Below, in pieces: positions 39,201-44,100 of a stretch of DNA of 64,000 nucleotides. The stretch is from Leptasterias polaris. Its lineage: Eukaryota; Echinodermata; Asteroidea; Forcipulatida; Asteriidae. The translations under genes and the position numbers were made by a program. Each line of letters begins with the position of its first letter. Position 1 is the stretch's first letter. The stretch is from positions 3,283,001 through 3,347,000 of the forward strand of contig JAZGTN010000016.1 in NCBI GenBank assembly GCA_037783415.1, written 5' to 3'. The notes under the pieces are model-generated. The model made no database searches. It had not been told where the DNA came from and saw only the letters and a program-made list of their open reading frames with translations.

Positions 39201-40887
39201 GCGATCAAATATTTATCTCAACTACTCCCCCACATGGTCCGGCCTCCAAAGATACAATCAAGCGATGGATTGTATCGGCAATAAAGTCGGCTAACCCCGA
39301 CTGGCTGTCCGATAAGGACAAAGACAGTCAGGGAACCATACGTGCACACGACGTTCGCGCCGTGTCCACATCCTGGGCGTTCTTCAGAGGGATTTCTTTT
39401 GCAGAGATCTCACAAGCAGCTTGCTGGAAAGGCCCATCAACCTTTACCACCTGCTATCTGCGTGATGTGCTTCAGAACGAAGGTGCCTTTGGGAGAGCAG
39501 TGCTGTCAGCATCTCAACCCAGAAGGGAATCACAGCCAAGTGATCCCCCCAGGCGACGCCAGGACAAAGCTTGAGGTGAGACCAAGAAAAAAAAAAAAAA
39601 AAAAAAAAAAAGGGTGACTCGCCTACCCAACCTCCATGTTGCGGTGCTATTCTATGCATAAGTAGTAACTATTTGGGTAAGTGAATGAAATAGACTCCCC
39701 CACCACAGAAGTGTGGGATGAGTCTATGAATGATACTTACCCAAATAGCACCCCGCCCTCCTTCCCCACTCTTGGCTCGTAGTCAGGGTTACCTCTTAGA
39801 TGAGAAAAAGAAGGACGTAAGATGGCGGAGCTACTGCGTAGCATGCTGGGTGGGCACGAGAGGGCGCCCTATTGGTTGTCAATCTTTCTAGCGAAGTAGC
39901 CTGCCGGCTAGGAATATGCATAAGTAGTAACTATTTGGGTAAGTATCATTCATAGACTCATCCCACACTTCTGTGGTGGGGGACTTTAATTTCTTCAAAC
40001 AAAATTCACAATTCGTTTCCACATCTTCGTTATTTCAACTTCAGGGTATAGCTACATCCCTACTGAAGCATTTACTTCAGCACGTTCAAGAGAATTCAGA
40101 CAAGGTGACCAAAGTTTCTCTTCTATGCCATGACGAACTGAAATTTCTTTATGAAAAAGTTGGATTCGAGTGCCGAGGCCTTTCCGAAGTTGTTCATGGT
40201 AAGTCAGAATTGTTATTCTTAATCCTTTGAATCATTTTATTATTGTTAAAGGTAAGATCATAGATTGGTTTTTGTCAACGTAATGCTGATTTATAGACAA
40301 AATCCTACAGAAATATACAAATAAAGTCACATGTGAAAGTTTTAGCTGAATACAGTGACTACTTGCTGAGAAAACAGTAAAAAGTTGTCGCGGTGTTTCC
40401 ACAAGAATGTTGAATCTGTATAATTTAGTTTTTATCCTTACACCGATATGTTTTAAGCACTGTTTACTCAGTACTTTCCCAAGTTCTGTGAAAAAAAAAC
40501 ACAGGCAAATCACTCGGGTGGGATTCAATTTAAAATGTTCAATTCATTGACATTAAGGGAGGTAACAGTGGGTACCAACAGCATCTCTGTGTGCAGCATT
40601 TGCGAACAGACACCAACCCTCAGAAATCTGAGAAATGATAGTGCATGGCTCGCTTTGATTTAAACGTTTAAAAGTGTATAATAAATGCCAATTATGTTTC
40701 TGTAAGATTTGCACGAGGACCATTTTGTTGTTAACTGGTACAGGCTAAAAAAACAAACACCAGGCAATATGGTGCTCTAGTCGACAACTGGTCATTTTAT
40801 AAACTTGACCCCAGCTGTCTGTTAACTCTTTGTCCCTGTGCAGGTCCTATGCCGTGGCTTGACATGGAATATTCCATTTCACGTTAA
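27202..40887 (+). CDS. AANAT-like GNAT N-acetyltransferase, gene A, 5 exons, 168 aa
   Basis: Exons: 27202-27283, 32583-32686, 33029-33151, 40045-40198, 40844-40887. Junctions are GT-AG, phases are 1, 1, 0, 0, 1, and the total is 507 nt ending in TAA. The protein fits the non-vertebrate arylalkylamine N-acetyltransferase family, which moves an acetyl group from acetyl-CoA to an amine; the acceptor here is unknown. Visible features: an EAPELFWG segment (beta strand after helix 1), a VCVHSVAVD strand, the acetyl-CoA pyrophosphate loop Q-R-Q-G-I-A (residues 101-106), FLYEKVGF with the tyrosine usual near the thiol of CoA, and a C-terminal DMEYSI. Exon 1 was found by similarity to exon 1 of gene B and is the least certain. 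Intron 1 contains an LTR element and intron 3 a DIRS element in the same orientation as the gene. Every exon and splice site still looks intact. Confidence 0.85.
27374..27690 (-). repeat. Long terminal repeat, 3' LTR of the element (left copy)
   Basis: Starts TGTAACAATAATTTTGTCC and ends GGGCCAAACGCTACA on the plus strand. It matches the right copy over all 317 bp as far as can be read, and is preceded by GTAT (27370-27373). Confidence 0.92.
27803..30037 (-). CDS. 744-codon open frame of the LTR element, unrecognised, largely repeat
   Basis: This is the longest frame on the element's sense strand. It starts inside the 5' LTR (30037) and runs through the primer-binding site; a more usual start could be the Met of MGGPLWSTVDEILSFLG further in. 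The first third is Ser/Arg/Gly-rich with a degenerate repeat (SFRLSQQSTD and SFWFSQQSTD). The last half alternates two 14-residue units, QWSRAHGSAPHYTT and LWSGACESAPHCTN. It sits where gag would be, but no gag motif, zinc knuckle or enzyme is visible. Because the 42-bp unit is a multiple of three and lacks stops, other frames on both strands stay open too, so openness alone is weak evidence for translation. Confidence 0.3.
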   Translation of the reverse strand: MCFCCVLLRRICGQNYCYIGGSDGTAGALARHWNQVKRLFSLWGFSRVLGSLASDSADAGDTPSQTQTMGGPLWSTVDEILSFLGLGEAGRSNSGDEGGQPQVLKVSRVTSTSGQVGAGGRSGTTRNRSGSLRNVPARSGRRGRGDPSESFRLSQQSTDTRGLEGSGRSLTESFWFSQQSTDMRGAEGSGRRSTDVRGEGSERVPRKQFCASPQHAPETREGLGRSHTEPTFPSPWHSAGDIRARLFSELGHPHPGHAVVEQLSSGPFFRERAHMGDAQSTPQRAQEPRSHGTEVRGLVDQRLTAQAYETENLIQLDPAHFFCAEPVNQLRTAQTLWSGACEPAPHCTNQWSRAHGSAPHYTTLWSGACQSAPHCTNQWSRAHGSAPHYTTLWSGACESAPHCTNQWSRAHGSAPHYTTLWSGACESAPHCTNQWSRAHGSAPHYTTLWSGACQSAPHCTNQWSRAHGSAPHYTTLWSGACESAPHCTNQWSRAHGSAPHYTTLWSGACQSAPHCTNQWSRAHGSAPHYTTLWSGACESAPHCTNQWSRAHGSAPHYTTLWSGACESAPHCTNQWSRAHGSAPHYTTLWSGACQSAPHCTNQWSRAHGSAPHYTTLWSGACQSAPHCTNQWSGAHSSAPHCTTLWSGACESAPHCANQWSRAHGSAPHYTILLCGACQSAPQTTPWNGANGSAPHCTNLWSGACESAPHLRNEWRMERMEWEPTETQRQPPPGTAGPETQGQQP
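27918..29075. repeat. Minisatellite: 42-bp units in an 84-bp two-unit higher-order repeat
   Basis: Two related 42-bp units alternate. One has GTGCGGAGCTGATTCACAAG or a GATTGACAAG variant and ends TAGGGTTGTGTA. The other has GAGCCGTGGGCTCTGCTCCA and ends TTGGTTTGTACA. GTGCGGAGCTGAGCC recurs every 84 bp (28202, 28286 and onward), about 12-13 times. Edge units at both ends are more diverged. GAGCTGATTCACAAGCTC-like parts can fold on themselves. Confidence 0.95.
29983..30299 (-). repeat. Long terminal repeat, 5' LTR of the element (right copy)
   Basis: Direct repeat of 27374-27690, followed by the GTAT duplication (30300-30303). As the 5' LTR of a minus-strand element it should hold the promoter; I do not see a clear TATA box. 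Confidence 0.92.
31677..31810. repeat. 52-bp perfect palindrome followed by direct repeats of its arm
   Basis: 31677-31728 reads the same on both strands, centred between 31702 and 31703 on CTAG. The arm carries CCCCACTTGTGTGGCCAAGG. Two further copies of the right arm, CCTTGGCCACACAAGTGGGG (one with an extra ACC), follow and are separated by CTAGCATTCAG. The unit is about 35 bp. Confidence 0.9.
31840..31915. repeat. AGTACT/ACTAGT-rich self-complementary block
   Basis: The words AGTACTAGT, GTAGTACT and ACTAGTAC recur in both orientations, so the region can form several hairpins. Simple-sequence origin is likely. Confidence 0.7.
33270..33600 (+). mobile_element. Small inverted-repeat element (TTAA ends), copy 1, in gene A intron 3
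   Basis: The ends read TTAAAGGGTGTGTACAACAT and the complement of the same sequence. TTAA lies at both borders and could be the target duplication or part of the terminal repeat. The interior contains TTTATCCTGCAGGATAAA. A second copy in opposite orientation lies at 42826-44026. No coding capacity. Confidence 0.8.
33601..34436. other. Gene A intron 3 sequence between the TTAA element and the DIRS element
   Basis: I see no gene or clear repeat here. The open frame on the minus strand at 34161-34367 has no supporting feature. Confidence 0.5.
34437..34600 (+). repeat. DIRS left inverted terminal repeat
   Basis: Starts GAGTCTATTTCATTCACTTA and includes AGGGCGCCCTCTCGTGCCC and GCCATCTTACGTCCTTC. 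The complement of this block is found at about 39800-39945 and, for the outermost 45 bp, at 39653-39697. Confidence 0.92.
34921..35162 (+). repeat. Three spaced copies of a hairpin-forming motif in the DIRS leader
   Basis: GACTCCCTACTCCGGGAG, then AGTACTCCCGG and TGTAGGAG, occurs at about 34926-34970 and 35006-35051. A variant with CTGCCCGGGAG and GGTTCGGTGCAGGAG lies at 35112-35158. In each copy CCGGGAG pairs with CTCCCGG, and CCTAC/CCTGC can pair with GTAGG/GCAGG, giving an outer stem. They lie upstream of the first frame and could act in RNA structure, packaging or translation; that role is inference. Confidence 0.75.
35717..36445 (+). CDS. DIRS ORF1, gag-like protein, 242 aa
   Basis: First open frame of the DIRS element, starting ATGAAAAAGGGCACAG after a leader of about 1.3 kb. 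The product is basic at its start, rich in Ser, Pro, Thr and Gly, and has a Lys-rich stretch (PKIKKKKTKDT) near residues 138-148. The next part, with FDSISTSLAAIAQQQWRAA, may be helical. No zinc knuckle is visible. Position and composition suit a structural nucleic-acid-binding gag protein. It overlaps the next frame by about 80 bases in a different reading frame, so the downstream protein needs frameshifting, reinitiation or a spliced message. Confidence 0.75.
   Translation: MKKGTAKGPSGTKGKPMKGTTHSKSSSVLGLVTSPGPQARASSGNSTPRTTTGLLAQATPGSELAGSELEASRDPPPLPHRVRESQSTSFTDRCSGVLMIDPSSEFSRGSATGSPSGKKAKQKRPVSSSDDSSATPKIKKKKTKDTISSAVFMKAFDSISTSLAAIAQQQWRAAPDSQRAPPPSTFPDPDPGLIIQGPIMAAPRYPSLPGPSEVGGSEPEVPLTPGRARRPPGSLGCDSLLG
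36366..38651 (+). CDS. DIRS ORF2, reverse transcriptase / RNase H / methyltransferase-like polyprotein, about 761 aa
   Basis: Reverse transcriptase motifs appear in order: SIDLKDAYLHI (near residue 218), LPFGLSTSPRVFT, then the catalytic YMYLDDW (near 284-290). RNase H follows with STDASNKGWGASLG (near 450), an ELQAV glutamate, RTDNTT and HIPGVENTVADALSR. The C-terminal 150 residues, with HIDLFATEINAKLP, ATDALAIDW, FAYAFPP and LLIAPFWPRQPW, match the region of DIRS polyproteins described as a Dam-like methyltransferase domain. It copies the element's RNA into DNA. The start given is the first Met of the frame; the true N-terminus may differ. Its 3' end overlaps the recombinase frame. No stop or frameshift is seen. 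Confidence 0.93.
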   Translation: MSRRCLSLQGVPVAHQVHLAVIPFWVEMLTALLRQHLATPSLSVRTSRRAAGAVAPVGPLPLPATRGGGGGDVPLPTLAPDLGPVGGRLRDFAGSWDAITSDAWVLATVKHGYRLEFTSTPSSDTLVCETPVPANRGKRLALEKEISSLLEKQAVRPVTESEQFQGFLSTFFLTPKKGTSEWRPIINLKPLNRFIRPRRFRMETLKVILESLPKAVWAASIDLKDAYLHIPILSEHSQYLRFRYRGHTLEFKALPFGLSTSPRVFTRVTRTIAAYLRRRNIMIYMYLDDWLVVGRSEEETSQNIRTTCEVTRAVGFIINEEKSRFIPTQSPTFLGAVVDLQKSVVFPTKERTTALLQCVDLFLFGTTATARAWLKLLGLMASLVDLVPWCRLRMRPLQLHLLSHYRPRRDCITILVPITKHIHLHLRWWQQEENVNCGLGFPQRAPQVTISTDASNKGWGASLGPRQTAGEWGTFFRSQHINILELQAVFNALRHFRTEVKNRTVLIRTDNTTVVSYINRQGGTRSPQLCLLTWDIFRWLIQNEVVLRASHIPGVENTVADALSRGTVIPTEWTLHNGVAQQIFATAGRPHIDLFATEINAKLPVFCARFHHPMAWATDALAIDWTDMFAYAFPPISLLQRVIGKIEQEPCRILLIAPFWPRQPWFLRLVRLLIGDPLILPDRHDLLYQPHSRLLHPAPGDLHLACWPLSSDPSLQQAFLRKLQPWQRRGVASPHERFTTVDFDILVDGVPTDRWIRSQHL
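36650..39574 (+). CDS. DIRS ORF3, tyrosine recombinase (functional part about 38486-39574)
   Basis: The C-terminal part is a tyrosine recombinase, which would insert the circular DNA copy in place of an integrase. An N-terminal SAM-like core region begins near 38486 (ATVQRSLIAAGLSKEA), followed by STRKVYDSRLRHFSRWC. Catalytic positions: arginine in ASARRGCEIQAL (about residue 772), the H-x-x-R of HDVRAVSTSW (about 900), and the nucleophile tyrosine in TTCYLRDV (about 936). The first 600 codons overlap ORF2 in another frame and are most likely a by-product of that overlap rather than protein, so the true start is probably between 38.2 and 38.5 kb. The frame is intact to TGA at 39574. Confidence 0.88.
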   Translation: MGRDHVRRMGARNGKTWLPSGVHEHPFVGHPSLRNASSCKQRKTPGSREGDILPSRKTGGASGDGIRTVPRVPFDVFSNAQKGNLRMATNHKSETAQSVHQTEALPDGNTQSDPGVATQGSVGSIDRPKRCVPPHTHLVGTLPIPTIQVSRAHIGVQGSSFRTLNVTKGVHKSHANNRSLSTSSEYHDLYVFRRLAGCRQIGRRNVPKYTDYLRGDEGRRFHHKRGEIPFHTNSVSDIPRRSCRSSEKRGFSHKGTHHSPASVRGPVPVRHDGHSTGLVKTPGPHGQSGRPGSMVSPSNATTSITSPVTLQAEKGLHNHSCANHQAHSSASSVVATRGKCQLRPGVPSEGPTGDNLNRRIQQGLGCVPGPAADSRRVGNIFQIPTHQHIGAPGGLQCSATFSNRGKKPDGSHQNGQHDSRVLYKQARGHAVTAAMPPHLGYISVAHPERGSPASKPHSRSGKHGGGCIVKGYSDPYRMDPAQRSSPTDLRDSGSTTHRSLCDRNKCQTPGILRKVSSPHGLGHRRPSHRLDRHVRICVPSDIPSPESHREDRAGTVPNSPDRSLLATPAVVPEASETPDRGSFNPPGSTRSSIPTTLPSTAPSAGRPPLGVLATVQRSLIAAGLSKEAAALAAKGRRLSTRKVYDSRLRHFSRWCADRSVDPVTASLAMVSDFLVHLFKSQLKVATIKNYRSAIAAVHAGFPDNSTISSNPVLTQLFRGMFNERPPRQRLVPSWDLGRVLENLAAPPYEPANLSSLLQLSTKLAFLIAAASARRGCEIQALTIHPGHIRWEPGGVRLVPRASFLTKNQTAIFTPPDIFIPEISSVRSDRLWCPVRCLKWYLERTKSLRGNCDQIFISTTPPHGPASKDTIKRWIVSAIKSANPDWLSDKDKDSQGTIRAHDVRAVSTSWAFFRGISFAEISQAACWKGPSTFTTCYLRDVLQNEGAFGRAVLSASQPRRESQPSDPPRRRQDKA
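39583..39612 (+). repeat. Poly-A tract after the recombinase frame
   Basis: AAGAAAAA followed by a run of more than 20 A, between the ORF3 stop and the internal complementary region. It may be slippage-expanded or a relic of polyadenylation. Confidence 0.7.
39651..39748 (+). repeat. DIRS internal complementary region
   Basis: 39653-39697 is the complement of the element's first 45 bp (34437-34481). 39696-39748 is the complement of its last 50 bp or so (about 39929-39981). The two halves meet within AGACTCCCCCACCACAG, sharing a base or two at the junction. Confidence 0.92.
39800..39982 (+). repeat. DIRS right inverted terminal repeat
   Basis: Complement of the left repeat (GAAGGACGTAAGATGGC, then GGGCACGAGAGGGCGCCCT), then a unique extremity ending TTCTGTGGTGGGGG. 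Gene A exon 4 begins 63 bp further on. Confidence 0.92.
40250..40320 (+). repeat. Dispersed repeat shared by gene A intron 4 and SLC5 intron 8
   Basis: TTAAAGGTAAGATCATAGAT then TGGTTTTTGTCAACG. A related sequence, TTTAAAGGTAGGGTCATAGC then TTGGTTTTTGTCAACG, lies at about 58057-58092. Likely the end of an interspersed element; its other end was not found. Confidence 0.5.
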
Positions 40888-41149
40888 GGGGACAGCCTTT
40901 TAGTGAGACGGCCTTTCAGCTCTCCAGATAATTTTAAATCACATTAACACAAGTCACCAGGCAAGCCAGACAAGTAGAGGTATTTGTAAAATATTTATCT
41001 CAGTCTGGATATGAACTCAACTACAACAGCGTATAATTCTTCTGGAGTGTATGCGAGTAAGACGGATTCCATTTTGAAACATTTGTTGAAACACCTTGAT
41101 TAGACCATAGAGCAAGTAGACTTGGACGATAATCAGCATTGGTGAGAAA

Positions 41150-44100
41150 ATGTCCTCGAGTGCAGCTTTTATGCGAATGATGAAGCCAGAAGAAGTTAAT
41201 GCATCGTACTTGTTTGAAGTGCAAGGTAAGAATAATGTATTAAAGCACATCATTGATTATTCTGTACAGTCCCCAATCCTTCAATATCTTATTACCAAAG
41301 TGAAGGATTCAGATGGACTGGAGCCGGTAGGCTCGAACAACAAGTGCTTATCACAGAGTCAGGCATACAGTTTTATGATCTGAGTCCAAACAATGTTGGT
41401 ATGGAGTGACATAGGAGAAGAAGATATATGGGAGGATTGAGGCCACATGCTAGCAAAAATGCCTAGTCTGTAAGGGTAACGATGTTAACTCTAGTAATCG
41501 ATAAACTCACAATGCAGCAGAAAAATGGGAGTCCGTTATTAGGTTTAGAGATTGCTGATTATATCTTTCTGGTACTGAAAGCAAGGAACCCTCCAAAGTG
41601 ACTTGCACTGTAACATGTAGGCCTGAAGATACCTGTTGAGAGAAGATGATGAAGAAATGTAAGTTTTAGGTGTGGGAGGAAACCCACGCAATCAGCTTGG
41701 GACTCCTGAAAACCCGATCCACATGCAAGGCTTTGGTCTTAAGTGGGTTTCGGACCAAGGTCCACAGAGATGAAAGGCAGCAACAGAAACCACTATTGTC
41801 TGCATTATCTGCTGGTGCTGCATACTCCTAAGGAGTTGAGATGATTTCATGAATGCCTATGGCCCGATAATTTGGGGCGGTAATGGTGTATGGCACTTTA
41901 AAATACTTGGTTTAAATACACGGCCAAATTTATGTCTTGTCCCAACAATCTTAAGTTATGAAAACTTAATAATCTATTACCTGTGGTTAGTGTTGAACCA
42001 GGCCTGGAATTTTATCTTTGAGAGGGCAAGGCCATTTTTGTTTTTTCAAAAGGCGTTTCAAGTGGAAAATATTAAAGTCTGTGCGAATTTTTTAAAGGGT
42101 CACAAAGGCCAAGACCAGGGCAACAGAACACATGGCCTCCATGGCCTCCATACAATTCAAGGCCTGTTGAATGCAACAGGAGATTCAATGTTTGGATATT
42201 ATGCAGTCAAATATGGGATCATTATATTTGCAGGTTTCCCTGTTGGTGTTAGTGATGCGCTCCCAAAAGAAGCAGTAGAACTGTGGCACAGAGAGGCCCC
42301 AGAGCTATGCTGGGGCTACTACGAGGACAACCGCTTAGTTGCTGTAAGTCTAGATTTAAAAACTGAGTAGGTTTATGGGTAATAATATTTATAATAGTGG
42401 CTTCTTTTATAACCTTCTTTCAAAACCTTCACTCAGTGACACTCATGGTGCTTCAACATTATTACTCCCGGTCATCTCAGCTCCCTTGGGAGTATACAGC
42501 CTGTGCTGCCAAATATGTAGCACACCAAGTTAAATCAATCGCAAGAACCAACTCTGCTCAGCTCTCAATTGTACTCTTTTATCCCAGGGTGAAGAGAAGC
42601 AATTATAGTTAAGTGTCTTGCTTAAGGTCACAAGTGTCATGACCGGGATTGGAACCCACACCTTGAAGACTTAGCCACCAGAACTTAAGTCCAATGCACT
42701 AAACCACTCGGCCACGACACGCCCATTTGATTAAAATCTTGTTTTGGAGACTTGTTGGTTCTGAGAAAACTGAGGTTGAGAGATAGTAGAGTCTTGACGT
42801 TTCAAACAGTGTGTTTAGCTCATCTTTAAAGGGTGTGTACAACATTGGTAAGATTGAAAATATAAATGTTCACAGATTTGCACATAACTTACATGGTATA
42901 AAGCAGTGTTGTATGACTCGAGTCCAGGACTCGGACTCGAGTCCGTCTCGAGTCACAATTTCGGTGACTCGGACTTGACTCGAGTCACGTCTGCAAAAGA
43001 CTCGGACTCGGGACTCGGACTCGACTATCATGACTCGGACTTGTCCCTGAGGACTCGTGACTTGCGAGTCACGTATTTTCACAAACAATACCTTTTTTAA
43101 ATATTAAAAACAATTCCGATGATCCGATTGTCATTCCCGGTGTGCACATGGAGGAGTATTAACGTCTACAGGGCTCGAATTTGGGGAGAAAATCCACAAG
43201 ACTACAGGGCTTGTAGCTCAAAATCTTTACTGGACCAGACATTTTTTTACAAGATTCAAAATGTGAAAATAAATAACTTGCTGCCACAGTTTAACATGCA
43301 TTTGACTGCTTTTATATGAACCCGAACTGAGACAAGTAAAGAGAAGAGTATACTTGATTACTCATAGAATTGAAAGATAAATTATCAGACCCAAAGTCAA
43401 CACTTGAACATAATTTGTTTCTGTTATTCAATTGAAAAACACAAGACCATCGGACTTGTTAGGTCATAAGTTTACTGGCCCAACACTAAAATTACTGGCC
43501 TCGGGCTTGTGGTCCAGTGTAAAATTCGACCCCTGGTCTAGCACAAGATATGTAACTGCAGGTACAGAACTTTGTTTAAATTAAATGTGTTTTATTTTGT
43601 CATTTCCAATTCTTATTTTGCGACATTTGGTTTGCAATCATTATTTAAACAAGTGACTCTTGACTCGGACTCGGACTCGGACCAAGTGACTCGTGACTCG
43701 GACTCGGACTCGGACTCGACACAGGTGACTCGACTACAACACTGGTATAAAGATGGTCATGGTGGAAAACTTCCCTTGAAATAGTTTTACTTGAAATGCA
43801 ATAGTTTTTAGGAAATGAGTAAAACAATAGTCTTTATCCTGCAGGATAAAATCCGATGTTTGAAAAAAAGTTAAAACATATAATGTTTCTTTTTACTGTT
43901 TTCTCATGACTCCAAAGACCGATTGAGCTTAAACTTTCACAGGTTTGTTATTTCATGTATATGTTAGGTCACATCAAGTGTGGATACAGGTCTTTGGCAA
44001 TTACCAATGTTGTACACACCCTTTAAGTGCCTGGAGTGCCTGAATTATCCTGTTCATAAGTGGGACGTAATTCCACTGTAAACCACGCACACATCACACA

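Larger units (their letters stand above)
34437..39982 (+). mobile_element. DIRS-type tyrosine-recombinase retrotransposon, apparently complete, in gene A intron 3
   Basis: The two ends are inverted copies of each other for about 150 bp (34437-34600 and about 39800-39982). Just inside the right end, 39651-39748 carries the complement of the left extremity directly followed by the complement of the right extremity. That is the internal complementary region which defines DIRS elements and is thought to guide a circular DNA intermediate. Between them lie three overlapping open frames: gag-like, RT/RNase H/methyltransferase-like, and tyrosine recombinase. No target duplication is seen, as expected for recombinase-mediated insertion. 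Ends, internal region and all three frames are intact, so the copy may be young or active. Confidence 0.95.

Noticed and set aside
41849..42370. 173-codon frame covering gene B exon 2
   Set aside because: Only the last part (42234-42343) is exon; the upstream part is intron sequence that happens to be open, and the acceptor and phase agree with the exon model.
42633..42722. A Leu/Ser-type tRNA gene
   Set aside because: Boxes A and B are present but the acceptor stem does not pair, and the sequence runs into a SINE body.
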